A stretch of 35,096 nucleotides of DNA from Sutterella seckii (GTDB lineage: Bacteria; Pseudomonadota; Gammaproteobacteria; Burkholderiales; Burkholderiaceae_F), in assembly GCF_009183815.1 (NCBI RefSeq), contig NZ_WEHX01000016.1:1-35096 (forward strand), written 5' to 3'. Below the pieces are notes generated by a model that worked only from the letters and a program-made list of their open reading frames with translations, did not search any database and was not told the origin of the DNA. The translations under genes and the position numbers were made by a program. Shown in pieces: positions 1-9,873 of this stretch. Position 1 is the stretch's first letter. Each line of letters opens with the position of its first letter.

Positions 1-184
1 GCCTGTTTTACGAATGAGAGTACCCTCTATGCACAGGCGGCCTGACCCCAAGCGCCACACAGCACCATCCGTCAACTATTAAATACCTTTGTTAATAATT
101 CGCTCTGCGCCTCAAAGCGAAGGAGTCATCCGGAAGATCCGAATGACTCCTTTCTTCTTTTTGCGGGAAGCAATCTGAAAGGCC
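1..184. other. Left-edge region without a recognisable complete gene
   Basis: The first 184 bases hold no gene that I can identify. A plus-strand frame beginning before the window runs to a TGA at 43-45 and another runs to a TAA at 80-82. Either could be the tail of a gene lying to the left, but too few codons are visible to recognise a family. The region ends in a clear rho-independent hairpin (listed separately) just before the end of recD. Confidence 0.5.
119..162 (+). terminator. Rho-independent terminator facing recD
   Basis: A perfect 10-bp stem, AAGGAGTCAT (120-129) with ATGACTCCTT (143-152), has an inner CGGA/TCCG stem and is followed on the plus strand by TTTCTTCTTTTT. The T-tract shows that it is best suited to a plus-strand transcript arriving from the left, although it may also stop the convergent recCBD transcript. 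Confidence 0.8.
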
Positions 185-2332
185 TCAATCTTCCAGAAGC
201 CCGAGCGCAAGCCTGCGCCCGAGATTTCCGTCGCGCACGGTCGGCCGCCGCACGGCCTCAGCGAGCACCTTGCGGCTCGAGAAGACATCGACCTTCCGCT
301 TCGTGCGGGTGACGCCCGTATAGAGGAGTTCCCGGGTGGCGAGCCCCGAGTCCGGACGCTCGGGGAGGAATACCGCCACGCGCTCGAATTCCGAACCCTG
401 GGACTGGTGAATCGTCATGGCCCAGGCCGTGTCGTGAGAGGGAAGGAGCTGCGCGGGAAGCGTCCGCTCCTGGTCGCCGAAATAGACAGTGTAGAGAATC
501 CGCCCGCCCGTGCGGTCGGTGCGCTCAATCACGGTCTGATCAAGGTTATTCTCCCCGGGCTCGGACGGGTCTGTGGCTTCCGTTCTCCCGCTCTCTTCGG
601 CATGCACTTCTGCTCGCTGCGGGAGCACGATGCCGACGTCGCCGTTGTAGACCCCGAGGCCGTCATCGTTTCTGCGAACGATCACAACGCGCCCGGGATA
701 GTTTTCCCCGGCGCCTGCGCCGTCCGCCTGAGGCCAGAGTCTTCTCATCACCTCGTCGGCATAGTTGTTGATCGCCGTCACGCTCATTGCGCCCCGGCGC
801 TGAGCAGCAAGCGCCCGGAATTCGGAGAGCCGCGCCCAGAGGGTCTTCATGAGGCCGAGAAGCTCCGCTTCCGGGGCGCCACGCATCCAGGCATCGCGAT
901 AGTTGAGAAGCGCCCCGGCGTAGCCTCCGAGCTCCCGGTCAAGCCACTCGCGCGCGGCCCGCGTCAACCCCGTGCGGTTGAAGACTTCGCGCTCGCCCTT
1001 GTCGGCTGCCGCCGGCATCTCCTCATGGAGAAGCGCCTGGTAGCCGCTTTTCTCATCCTCAATGCCTGAAAAAGCAGCGAGCACCCGCTCAAAGACTTTC
1101 GCTTCAGGGAGATGCGCCGCTTCGCCCTGATGGTTGATGGCTTCGGCAAGCCTTGCGATCACCGTGCCTTTTTCAAAGCGCCGGCTCTTTTCGAGCTCGA
1201 CCACATGGCCGCCGAGGACGCCCTTCGGATCGGAAAGTTCCGCAAAGACGGCGCCCGGTCCCACGGCGGCGAGCTGATGCTTGTCGCCCAGAATGATCAC
1301 GCGGGTCCTGTCGCCCACAGCGTCGAAAAGCCGGGCGGCAAGGTGGATGTCCACCATGGAGGCTTCGTCGACCACGATCACGTCGACCGGGAGCGGGTTT
1401 CCGGGTCCCGGGAACCCGCCCGCGGGCGTGGGCGACAGGAGCCACTTGTGAATGGTGCGGCCCTTCACCTGGCGCTCGCCCTCGGGGCACGCCTCATCCT
1501 TCGCGAGGACCTCGGAGAGCTTCGGCAGGAACCCGCGGCCGACGCTCATCCGCATCGACTGATCCATGCGGCTTGTGGCCTTCCCTGTCGGCGCCGCGAG
1601 CGCAATTCTGAGGTCAGGCTTCTCCTCGAGGAGGCACTCCAGAATCTGCGCAACGGTCGTGGTCTTCCCCGTTCCGGGGCCGCCCGAAATGATGGCAAGA
1701 GACTCGGTAACCGCCACTTCAATCGCCTTCTTCTGAAGGCTGTCGGCGCCCGAAGCCGCTGCGATCCGGTCGACGGCTGCCGAAACGCCGGACGATGCCG
1801 GAGCGCCTTCCCCTTCAGACGACTTCTTGCCTGCGAGCCGCAGAAGCGCCTGCGCGAGCATCAATTCCTCGAGCGCAAAGCGCGCGAAATATAGACGCGT
1901 CTCAGCCGCGCTTCCGGTCTTGTCGTCAAGCAGAAGAGGTGCAAAGGCGCCTTCGCCCTTGCGTCGAAGATCGAGCTTTGCTTCCTCAATGAAGCGCTCG
2001 AGCCCCATGACGAGCCCGAGGTTCTTGAGGCATTTCACGCATTCAAGGAAGCCTTCGAGCCGCTTTTCATCGCCCTTATCGCCTGCTTCATCCGCGCCTT
2101 CAGAGGGCGGCTTCCAGAAAAGCGCTGCACTATCCGCCCGAACGCAGACGTTCCCGCGCTCCTCGGCTCGCGAAAAGGCATTCATGAGCGCCCGCACGGC
2201 GGGTTGAGCCTCCGCGGGAAGACTTTCACCCTGCGCCTCCAGATTTCTTTCAACCGCACGGAGAAGCGCATCTCCAAGGCCCGGAAGGCCTCCCAGAGGG
2301 AGCGAATTTTCAAAAACTCCGGCCATCAGCAT
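185..2332 (-). CDS. recD: Exodeoxyribonuclease V subunit alpha (RecD)
   Basis: RecD is the 5'-3' SF1B helicase motor of the RecBCD enzyme, which resects double-strand breaks for homologous recombination and degrades foreign linear DNA in the cytoplasm. Seen here: Walker A GGPGTGKTT at about residues 217-225, a Walker B DEAS at 322-325, and the C-terminal helicase motifs TIHQSQGSEF and LLYTGVTRTKRKV. At 715 aa it is somewhat longer than the E. coli protein (about 608 aa). The extra length is in the N-terminal part and a charged linker. Two starts are possible, ATG at 2332 or ATG at 2326. The second overlaps the TGA that ends the out-of-frame recB tail (TGATG), which suggests translational coupling. 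It is the last gene of recC-recB-recD. Confidence 0.95.
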   Translation of the reverse strand: MLMAGVFENSLPLGGLPGLGDALLRAVERNLEAQGESLPAEAQPAVRALMNAFSRAEERGNVCVRADSAALFWKPPSEGADEAGDKGDEKRLEGFLECVKCLKNLGLVMGLERFIEEAKLDLRRKGEGAFAPLLLDDKTGSAAETRLYFARFALEELMLAQALLRLAGKKSSEGEGAPASSGVSAAVDRIAAASGADSLQKKAIEVAVTESLAIISGGPGTGKTTTVAQILECLLEEKPDLRIALAAPTGKATSRMDQSMRMSVGRGFLPKLSEVLAKDEACPEGERQVKGRTIHKWLLSPTPAGGFPGPGNPLPVDVIVVDEASMVDIHLAARLFDAVGDRTRVIILGDKHQLAAVGPGAVFAELSDPKGVLGGHVVELEKSRRFEKGTVIARLAEAINHQGEAAHLPEAKVFERVLAAFSGIEDEKSGYQALLHEEMPAAADKGEREVFNRTGLTRAAREWLDRELGGYAGALLNYRDAWMRGAPEAELLGLMKTLWARLSEFRALAAQRRGAMSVTAINNYADEVMRRLWPQADGAGAGENYPGRVVIVRRNDDGLGVYNGDVGIVLPQRAEVHAEESGRTEATDPSEPGENNLDQTVIERTDRTGGRILYTVYFGDQERTLPAQLLPSHDTAWAMTIHQSQGSEFERVAVFLPERPDSGLATRELLYTGVTRTKRKVDVFSSRKVLAEAVRRPTVRDGNLGRRLALGLLED

Positions 2333-2469
2333 TCTCCGGCAAAAAGTTGGTCAAGCCGCCTGATGACGGCGGGGCTCACGGGATCGAAAACAATGCCCTG
2401 CGGGTGATCCGGAGTCGTTGCATCCGCGCGCACGCCGCGCAGAAACACATAAATGGCACCCCCGATCAT
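2326..2469 (-). pseudogene. recB: Out-of-frame C-terminal 47 codons of recB
   Basis: This short frame reads MIGGAIYVFLRGVRAD, then continues through a GIVFDPVSPAVI segment to a TGA at 2326-2328. It matches the usual RecB C-terminus (the GG-IYLFLRG and GI-FDP elements that follow the nuclease helix). It lies in the -1 frame relative to the main recB frame, which stops at 2466-2468 in an ATGA overlap. The tail ends exactly in a TGATG overlap with recD, as expected of the original recB end. It is therefore the displaced recB tail rather than a separate gene. Whether the cause is a real mutation, programmed slippage or an assembly error cannot be told from sequence alone. Confidence 0.8.
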
Positions 2470-5400
2470 GTCTCTCGGAAGTGCTCCCCGAGACGGGTCT
2501 TTAAAAATCTTCTCAATGCCACAAGATAGATGAGGTACTGCAGTCGATAGAGATGACGGCGCATTTCCTCATCCATTGCTTTGTCCTCATACCCTTCGGC
2601 CTCGGACGAAATCTTGTTGCTCTTCCAATCGAGGACGTAAAAGCGTCCGTCATGCATGAAGGCGAGGTCGATGAAGCCCGTGAGAAACCCTTCAAGCGAC
2701 TCGGGACGGAGGTCCCCGAAGTCGTACTTTTCGGGGTCGAGCTTTCGAAGCTCGTCCGCGAGACGCTCTGCCGTGAGACCCTTCGGTATCGGAATCAGAA
2801 ATTCAAGCTCCGCGCTTCTTGCGCGCTTCGGAACATTCTTCAGAAACAATCCCGGGGCAATTTCAGCATTGAGAATGTCGTAAATCATCTGCGCCGCACC
2901 CTCTGCGGCGAGTTCCCGGGCCGCGTCGTCCGCAAAGGAAAGGTGCTTTTCGACTTCCCGCCCGCAAAGCTCCAGCCTTTCAGTGCGGGCCGCCTCCGAA
3001 TCGAGCGCCATCCCGGCAAAATCCGCAAGTTCGAGCATTTCATGGAGACACGTGCCCGCCTGCGCGCCCTTGGGGAAGGAAAGAATGTCTCCGGCTGCCG
3101 GCACCTTTTCGGCTTCGCCGTACCAGACGGAAAAGCCCGAGGCATCATCCTCGGCCATGCGGGAAATGCCGGTGAAGCTCGACGTCCTCCAGCCTCCGCG
3201 GACGTCGCGCGCCTTCTCCACATCAAAGTCGGACGGCTTCGCTTCCGACTGCACCTGAAAGGCGTCGCTTTTTCCGGCTTCCGCTAGAAGAGAAAAATCC
3301 CGCACGGCGACGGTGCCGGTATTCCGCAGACTTTCAAGGTGCTTCCTGGCCTGAGCGCCCGTCAATGTCTTCTTATCCGTCCCGCCGCAAAGCGCCGCAA
3401 AGTACGCATTCTTATACGTGTTGCCGCTCCAGGAGTCGGGCGACTTCTTGCTCATCGCCGACTGAGGAAGCATGACGACCAGATGTTTTGCCGCCCGCGT
3501 CATGGCCACGTATGCGAGACGCACGTCCTCTTCGATCGATTCGCTGACTTCTCGTTCATCGGCATCGCTCTTCACGTGGCTCAGAAGCAGATTCAGGCGC
3601 CCCTCCTCGTCGGGGACGAGGTGCACGGAGGATTTGCTGCCGCCCGGCAGCTTCTTCTGGGCGAATGGCAGATAGACAATCGGATACTGGAGGCCCTTGC
3701 TCGAATGAATGGTCTGAAGCGTGACGAGGTTGGCGTCGCTCTCAAGCCGTACCTTCTGGTCTTCCACGGAATCCCCCGTCGACCTCTGATGATCGAGCCA
3801 CTCGGCGAGGCCGCCAGGCGTCGGCACCGTGCGGTGCGCGGCATGAAGGAGCTCAAGGAGATGCGCATAGTTGACGAGCCGGCGCTCGCCGTCTGCGCAC
3901 GGAAGAAGCCGCTCCGTCGTCCGGCAGAGAGCCATCAGACGGCGAACGGCGGGAGCCGGGCCGCCAGAGGGCCAGCGGCGAAGCCCTTCCTCAAGGACTC
4001 TTCTCAGTTCCACTCGGCGCGCTTCATCCTTCTCGTCGTCCCGGAGGGTTTGCAGCGTGTCGCCCACGAGCCGCGTCGCTCTCGCCGCATTCATTGCATG
4101 CATGTCGCCCGGCGCCGCGAAAGCGCGCAGAAGGAGGATCATCTCGGAAGCCTCCTCGGTCTGCGCAACGCTTTCCTTCAATTGATAACGCACGCGCACG
4201 CCGCGTTTGGAAAGCGCTTCCTTCACTAGAAGCGCATCGCTGTTGGCGCGCACAAGGACGGCAATGTCGCGAGCCTCAATACCGCGCACTGACGCGGGGC
4301 CGCCCCAGGGCGAAAGATCGAGCCCCCCGATCGGCGTTTCCCCGGCCTCGGCCGCGATAACGGCATCGCCTCTCAGGCCCGCAGCGATCAGTTTGGCGAT
4401 GGAAAGCCCGAGGGCCGCCATGGAAGAACTTCTGACGTCATCGGCATTCGCGCAGAGGGATCCCCCGTCTTCGCTCCAGATTTCAAGGGGCAGAGGTTCC
4501 TTCCAGTTGTTCCCATCGCGCACCCAGAGACCCGTTTTCGAAGGCGAATAAGCCACTTTCTGATAAACGAGGCCTTCCCTCAGGAAGGGAAGCCCCGTCG
4601 GCGCCGTCGTCCAGAAGGCATTGAAGGCCTCTACGAGCTTCGGCGACGAGCGGAAGTTCGTCATGAGCGCTTCCGTGCGGCCGATCTCCGCAATGCGCTT
4701 TCTCGCGCGGAGATAGGTATTGAGGTCCGCCGAACGGAAGCGGTAGATCGCCTGCTTCGGGTCGCCCACGAAGAAGATGGCGCGGCCTTCTCGCTCCGCC
4801 TGAATGACGGGCGAGGCGTTTGCGTCATAGACCGAGAGGAAAAGCTTCTCGACGATGGCGTACTGAATCGGATCCGTATCCTGGAATTCGTCGATGAGAA
4901 CGCCGCGGTAGGTGCTTCTCACGCGTTTGGCGAGCCTTTCGGCCTGCCTGCGGACCTCGTCCGGTGCGTCCGTTCCCGGAAGCAGCCGGTCGTAGAGTTC
5001 GCGAAGAAGGTCGTTGAAGGTCTTCACCCGGGCATTCTTCTTCATGTCGCGGAGGCACCCGGGAACATCCGTCATGAAGACGCTCACCGCCTGCTGAATT
5101 CCGGGCGAGAGATTGTCGAAATCCGTCCACCTGCGGGGAACGAGGGACTCGGGGTAGTCCACGAGCTTCTCGAGCTTTTTGTCCCAGTCCTCGCCTTCGA
5201 CAAGCTCCTGGCGATCCTCCACCTCGGGCATGGCATCGAGAGACCGCCGCAGAAAATCCCGCACGGCATCCGAACGGAACTTTTCGTCCGAAGCCGCCAG
5301 ATCAAAGTTGATGGTGCCGCCCGACGAAAAGGTGTTGTCTTCAATCACCTTCTGGCAGAAGCTGTGGATCGTGAAGATGCCGGCATTGTCAAAGAGCGCG

Positions 5401-5762
5401 AGCGACTCGCGGATGCGGTCCTCCGCATCCCTATCGTCAATCCCCATGCCGCGCCAGAGACCGATCTGCTTCACCGTGAGCGCGTCGGCATCCGCGGGCG
5501 CAATCGTCCCCGTGAGGACGCCGAGCGCCTCCGTGAGGTGCGATTCAATGCGGGCCTTGAGTTCCGCCGTTGCCGCTCGCGTGAAGGTCATCACGAGGAG
5601 ATGGTTGATCGGAATCCCGGCTTCAACGATGAAGCGAAGCACGAGGTGCTTGATCGAAAAGGTTTTTCCGGTACCCGCCGATGCCTCGAGGAGCGTCGGC
5701 ACGAGCAAAGGCGCCGATGCAACGTCAAATCCCGGGTTCTTCTCTTTCTTTTCCGTTGTCAT
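2466..5762 (-). CDS. recB: Exodeoxyribonuclease V subunit beta (RecB), frameshifted near the C-terminus
   Basis: RecB supplies the 3'-5' SF1A helicase and the single nuclease domain of RecBCD. Visible features: Walker A SAGTGKT at about residues 28-34, the UvrD-type Walker B LIDEFQDTD near residue 290, the motif TIHSSKGLQYPIVYLP, and the nuclease core with GTCLHEMLE, a GFIDLAF acidic strand and LDWKSN (Asp about 1045, Lys about 1047), followed by the YRLQYLIYLVAL helix of the lambda-exonuclease fold. All catalytic residues precede the stop at 2466. The protein as read is 1098 aa. Adding the displaced 47 codons gives about 1145 aa, near the family norm. It starts 18 bases after the recC stop. 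Confidence 0.93.
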   Translation of the reverse strand: MTTEKKEKNPGFDVASAPLLVPTLLEASAGTGKTFSIKHLVLRFIVEAGIPINHLLVMTFTRAATAELKARIESHLTEALGVLTGTIAPADADALTVKQIGLWRGMGIDDRDAEDRIRESLALFDNAGIFTIHSFCQKVIEDNTFSSGGTINFDLAASDEKFRSDAVRDFLRRSLDAMPEVEDRQELVEGEDWDKKLEKLVDYPESLVPRRWTDFDNLSPGIQQAVSVFMTDVPGCLRDMKKNARVKTFNDLLRELYDRLLPGTDAPDEVRRQAERLAKRVRSTYRGVLIDEFQDTDPIQYAIVEKLFLSVYDANASPVIQAEREGRAIFFVGDPKQAIYRFRSADLNTYLRARKRIAEIGRTEALMTNFRSSPKLVEAFNAFWTTAPTGLPFLREGLVYQKVAYSPSKTGLWVRDGNNWKEPLPLEIWSEDGGSLCANADDVRSSSMAALGLSIAKLIAAGLRGDAVIAAEAGETPIGGLDLSPWGGPASVRGIEARDIAVLVRANSDALLVKEALSKRGVRVRYQLKESVAQTEEASEMILLLRAFAAPGDMHAMNAARATRLVGDTLQTLRDDEKDEARRVELRRVLEEGLRRWPSGGPAPAVRRLMALCRTTERLLPCADGERRLVNYAHLLELLHAAHRTVPTPGGLAEWLDHQRSTGDSVEDQKVRLESDANLVTLQTIHSSKGLQYPIVYLPFAQKKLPGGSKSSVHLVPDEEGRLNLLLSHVKSDADEREVSESIEEDVRLAYVAMTRAAKHLVVMLPQSAMSKKSPDSWSGNTYKNAYFAALCGGTDKKTLTGAQARKHLESLRNTGTVAVRDFSLLAEAGKSDAFQVQSEAKPSDFDVEKARDVRGGWRTSSFTGISRMAEDDASGFSVWYGEAEKVPAAGDILSFPKGAQAGTCLHEMLELADFAGMALDSEAARTERLELCGREVEKHLSFADDAARELAAEGAAQMIYDILNAEIAPGLFLKNVPKRARSAELEFLIPIPKGLTAERLADELRKLDPEKYDFGDLRPESLEGFLTGFIDLAFMHDGRFYVLDWKSNKISSEAEGYEDKAMDEEMRRHLYRLQYLIYLVALRRFLKTRLGEHFRET

Positions 5763-5780
5763 TTTTGTTTTCCCCCGATC

Positions 5781-8700
5781 TCAATGCGCATCGATGAGCG
5801 CTTCAAACTCATGCACGAGTTCGTCGCTGTCGACCCTGGCGTAAAGCTTCTCGAGCAGATCCGCGGCTTTTTTGAGTCGTTCTTCCGCTTTGGCCAGTTC
5901 CTTCCCGCGGAAAGCAATGAGATTGGCGTGGCTTTCGTCGCCCGCACCTTTCCCGGCTCCCTCGAAGGGCGCTCTCGCCACCGTCGTATTCCCGGAAAGG
6001 GACGTCTCCCAGAGGCGTCCGAGCACCGCGAGAATCCGCGCCGCTGCATTCGCCGGAATCGGCGAGAGCGCGGTGATTGCCGGAACATTTCCCTCCTTCT
6101 CTTTTTTTTCGCGGGACACCAGGCAGCCGTTGACATCAAGCCCGGCCGCGCGCATGACGAGGAATTCCCAGGCGGCTCTCTGTCCGCGGCTCCCCGTTTT
6201 GGAAGAGGCCGAAACGGGCACGAAGAGAAGATCCCCCGTTTCCCCGCGCTTTCTCAGGTCCGATGTCTGCATGGAAATCTTCCAGGAAAGCCCCGGAAGA
6301 TCAGCAGAAATCATCATGGGATCGACCCCGGTCGTATTCTTCATGGCGCGATCAAAGCAATCAAAGAGCGCAGCCGCAATCGCGAGGTCCTCTTCGAGCG
6401 CCCATTCGCGCACGCCCCGGGCGCCGAGCTCAGGGTTGAGATTCCAGCGTCTTCGGACATCGTCCTCGCTTTCGCCTGAAAAGAACGCCCGGAGCGCCTC
6501 GTCGATGCGCTTCCAGAAGCTTAAGCCCCCGGTCGACGGCACCACCGGCACCTCTTCATCCTCCTCCTCGTCATCGATCCGGATGCCGTTTGCCTTCAGA
6601 ACGGAATCAGCCGGATCCCGCCAGAACTTCCAGAGCGTCGTGAAGGGAACCTGGTCGCCTGCTTCCGGGAGCGTCCTTGCCGCATCCTCGAAGGGGATTT
6701 CCTTCCTTGACCAGTCATCGCTTGCAGCCTCCCGAAGCGCCCTCAGAAGATCCGCGTCGGTCGAGCGCCAGTCGCCCTGATGGGTCCGGAAGGCATTAGG
6801 CGAAAAGCCCGTAAGGGCGAGCGTTCTCGTGAGCATCGCCCCCCATTGGCGGCGCTCCTCCCGGTTTTCCGCAAAGGAAAGAATCCATTCGCGAAGCTCC
6901 TGCGCGACGATGGAGGGTTCCTTTCTTTCCGCCTCGCTCACGCCGCCGGCATAGGAAATAATGAAGGTTTCGCGCGCGGCAAGAAGGAGGTCCAAGAAGA
7001 TGTTCCGGTTGTCGTGCCGGCTGTCGCGGTCGCCTCTCCGGGGGAAGCGCGCCATCAGATCAAATTCCTCGGCGTGAGACGACCCCGGGAATCTCGAATC
7101 ATCATTGAGCCCGACGATGACGATCACCTTGTAGGGAAGGCCCCGAAGCTGCTGCATGCCGGTAAAGGTAACGCCGCTTCCCGGGCGCCCGCCCGGCTGG
7201 GCGCCGGCAAGCCGGTCCCTCAGGGCCGACATGAAGAGCCGGAAGGGAACTTCCGGAGCCCCGTCATCGGGGTCCGCCGCAGCCTCGATTTCAGCGGCAA
7301 GGGATTCTGCACCCGCACGCAGCGACTGCCAGTTTTCCTGCGGCGTTTCGCGCGGGAAGAAATATTCGAGCGCCTCGGAAATCCACCGCATCCAGCGTCT
7401 TGGTCCCTTTTCGACGCTTTCGTCTGTTTCTGCTGAGTCGCCGGCGTCAGCGCCTTCCGCTTCGCGCCGGAGCTTTTCGAGCGCCGCATAGATGGTGGAA
7501 AGGGCATTGAGGAGCTCAGGTCTTTCAGCCGCCGTGCTCCAGCCCCTTGCTTCCACGCCCTCGCGGGGCAGCACGTCGAGGAAGGGCTTTCTCACGCCTC
7601 CGGGGAGCATGGCGCCAAGCGCGAGGCGCTCCAACGCCCGCGAAAGCGTCGACTCCCTAACGTGCCGGAAGGTTTCCTCATCAAGCGAAAGAAGATGGCC
7701 GTCGGAGAGCCCGAATTCATAGCCTGCGCTCGAAAGCCACGCCGAGAGCGTCTCCAGGTCGTCCACTTCAAAACCGAAGCGCCTCGAAATGAGGGGGAGC
7801 GAAAGCCACGCGAGGAAATCTCCCCGCTTCATGCGGCCCGTCAGCAGATTGGCAAGTCCTGAGAGCGCTTCGAGCGGTGCGTCCTCGCTCGCCATGAGCG
7901 CGCCCGTAATGCGGTATTCAATGCGCCGTCCGGCCGGAAGGCTCCCGAAGACCTGGTCGATCAAAGGCGCCGAAGCCGAGATATCCGGCGTTGCGACGAG
8001 CACATCCTCGGGCCGGAGGTTATTTCGCTTCCTGAACTGCGCCTGGAGCCAGTCGGCGAGCCCCTCGAGCTCGCGTACGGCCGTGGGCGCGCAGACAAAG
8101 CGCAGCGACTCATCCTCTTCCCTCACCGCTTTCTCTTCGAACTGTGAGAGATCGGGGTCGAGCTTCAGAATGGAATCCTGAATGCGCCTCAGAAGCGTGG
8201 GTTCATTGGCTTCCAGGTAAATGCTCTCGGCATCCACCTTCATGTCGACCGTAATGTTCTTCGGACTCAGCTGGTAGTCGCGCAGAATGTCCCGGGCGCT
8301 AAGCATCCTCCGTTCTCTCGGCTCCATGGCGGAATCATCCGCATGAGCGCTTCCTGAAGGCCCCGAAAGCAGGGTTTCGCGGATGTCCTCCTCAGTAAAG
8401 CGCCAGAGGCGGTCGATGTTGGCGCGCACGCTTCTGCCGTTGTCGGCGAGAATCGGATGCCCGATCTCACGGTGCCCGTCGCCCTTTTCCTTCCAGTTGA
8501 AGAGCCTCTTGGGCACAAGGTCGAACCAGTATTCGGAAGAGGGATTGAGGAGATAGAGCCAGACATCGCGCCCGGAATGCGCGAAAGCCTTCAGAACCGG
8601 CAGCATCAGCGGCGGCACGACGAAGGGCATGAAGACGTGGAGCGCATTGGGGAGCGGCACCGTCCGGCCGTGCCCGAGATCAAGCTCCCGCAGATCCCTG

Positions 8701-9374
8701 GGCGCCCCGGCGAGGGACTCAAGCGTCTCGGGGAGCGTCTCGAGAAAACGCCTCCCGCGCCAGCTGGGATTGTCGGCAAGCCGCTGCCAGAGCGCGCGCT
8801 GCCAGACAAAGTCGGGGTCCGCTTCCATCCTCCTTCGCTCGTCCTGCATTTCTTCTGTGAGGATGAGCTGTTCCTGGTGGAGTCCCAGCCACTCGAGCAC
8901 CCAGTCGAGTCGGTAGCTTGCGTAGGAGACGAAGACGGAACAGACGCGCTGCGCGAGCGAAAAGACTTCCTCTTCCGTTCGTCCTCTCAGGCAGTCCTCA
9001 AGCCGCACCGTCCGCGCCTTCATTTCCTCCCGGAAGCTCCCCGGTCCCGTTTTTCTGAGAATCTCCCAGACCATCCAGTCCGCTTCGTTGCCGACCACAT
9101 TGGCGAGCGGCTCCTTCGAAAAGAACCCGAGCCACTGCGAGAGAAACATGAACTGCATTGATGCGCAGATCTGCTCCTCGCGGGCGATGGCGCGCGTCAG
9201 ATCCGTTTCCACAGCCTTCGAAGGAATGATGACGGGCACGCGGTCGAATACGCCTTCAAAAAGCGCATCCGCACCGAGTTCCGAAGCTTCGGGGCGAAAG
9301 CGAAGCCGTTCGATGTTGTTGAGGAGCACCGCGCGAAGGACTTCGTAGCTGTTGCTGTAAAGCGTATGAATCAT
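5781..9374 (-). CDS. recC: Exodeoxyribonuclease V subunit gamma (RecC)
   Basis: RecC is the scaffold of RecBCD: it splits the strands and recognises Chi through an inactivated helicase/nuclease fold. The 1197-aa product from ATG 9374 starts MIHTLYSNSYEVLRAVL, matching the typical RecC N-terminus (HSN-LE-L). The frame is open a further 35 codons upstream to 9479, but that extension resembles no RecC and was left out. There is no convincing Shine-Dalgarno before 9374, so the start rests on family resemblance. Internal hallmarks include GVTFTGMQQLRGLPYKVIVI and GLNDDSRFP, the inactive-helicase region typical of RecC. It is first in the recC-recB-recD cluster; the ptrA gene found between recC and recB in enterobacteria is absent. 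Confidence 0.93.
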   Translation of the reverse strand: MIHTLYSNSYEVLRAVLLNNIERLRFRPEASELGADALFEGVFDRVPVIIPSKAVETDLTRAIAREEQICASMQFMFLSQWLGFFSKEPLANVVGNEADWMVWEILRKTGPGSFREEMKARTVRLEDCLRGRTEEEVFSLAQRVCSVFVSYASYRLDWVLEWLGLHQEQLILTEEMQDERRRMEADPDFVWQRALWQRLADNPSWRGRRFLETLPETLESLAGAPRDLRELDLGHGRTVPLPNALHVFMPFVVPPLMLPVLKAFAHSGRDVWLYLLNPSSEYWFDLVPKRLFNWKEKGDGHREIGHPILADNGRSVRANIDRLWRFTEEDIRETLLSGPSGSAHADDSAMEPRERRMLSARDILRDYQLSPKNITVDMKVDAESIYLEANEPTLLRRIQDSILKLDPDLSQFEEKAVREEDESLRFVCAPTAVRELEGLADWLQAQFRKRNNLRPEDVLVATPDISASAPLIDQVFGSLPAGRRIEYRITGALMASEDAPLEALSGLANLLTGRMKRGDFLAWLSLPLISRRFGFEVDDLETLSAWLSSAGYEFGLSDGHLLSLDEETFRHVRESTLSRALERLALGAMLPGGVRKPFLDVLPREGVEARGWSTAAERPELLNALSTIYAALEKLRREAEGADAGDSAETDESVEKGPRRWMRWISEALEYFFPRETPQENWQSLRAGAESLAAEIEAAADPDDGAPEVPFRLFMSALRDRLAGAQPGGRPGSGVTFTGMQQLRGLPYKVIVIVGLNDDSRFPGSSHAEEFDLMARFPRRGDRDSRHDNRNIFLDLLLAARETFIISYAGGVSEAERKEPSIVAQELREWILSFAENREERRQWGAMLTRTLALTGFSPNAFRTHQGDWRSTDADLLRALREAASDDWSRKEIPFEDAARTLPEAGDQVPFTTLWKFWRDPADSVLKANGIRIDDEEEDEEVPVVPSTGGLSFWKRIDEALRAFFSGESEDDVRRRWNLNPELGARGVREWALEEDLAIAAALFDCFDRAMKNTTGVDPMMISADLPGLSWKISMQTSDLRKRGETGDLLFVPVSASSKTGSRGQRAAWEFLVMRAAGLDVNGCLVSREKKEKEGNVPAITALSPIPANAAARILAVLGRLWETSLSGNTTVARAPFEGAGKGAGDESHANLIAFRGKELAKAEERLKKAADLLEKLYARVDSDELVHEFEALIDAH

Positions 9375-9873
9375 GGGAGTTTGGGTGACAAGGAAGGGAA
9401 GCGTTCCGCCTTCGGCGATCCTCTTTTGCAGGTTCCCGCCGAAGCACGCCTTTCGAAGTTTAGAGAATCTCTGCGTCAACTTTCGTCGCGAGAAAAAACC
9501 TTCTCATTTCAAGGACATTCTTGTTCCGTGACGTCACTTCTGAGAAAGGAAAGGCGGCCGGAGGAGATAGATACTTTTCATTATTTCCAAAAAAATTTTG
9601 CGCTATCCACGTCATTTTTCAGGAAACAACTCTTCATAAAATCGAGTAATGACGAGACTTGCATCACACGGCATGAGGCATTTACCTGAGATGCTCAAAA
9701 GCTAGCTGTGTGAGACTTGCAAGAAATCAGTGTTTGCCGTGAATGTTTGTTACAGCATTCACCGGCTTCACTGAACGGCGTTCTGAGACCGATCTCCTCA
9801 GACAATGCCGGGGCATTCGAGGGCCCTATAAAAGAGCCCGGCCCGAAAACCTTTTTTTCCAGGAAACATAGAA
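9375..9873. promoter_or_regulatory. Divergent intergenic region between recC and the first porin
   Basis: About 500 bases with no supported gene. It must hold the recC and porin promoters, reading in opposite directions. A TATAAA at 9827-9832 lies 41 bases before the porin start and could be its -10, but no good -35 sits 17 bases upstream. The ten-base word GAGACTTGCA occurs twice in direct orientation (9654-9663 and 9712-9721), 58 bases apart, which is a possible paired regulator site. The porin ribosome-binding site is AGGAAAC at about 9860. Confidence 0.4.

Noticed and set aside
9375-9479. A 35-codon N-terminal extension of recC
   Set aside because: RecC proteins start with the segment encoded at 9374; the extension is basic and unrelated.
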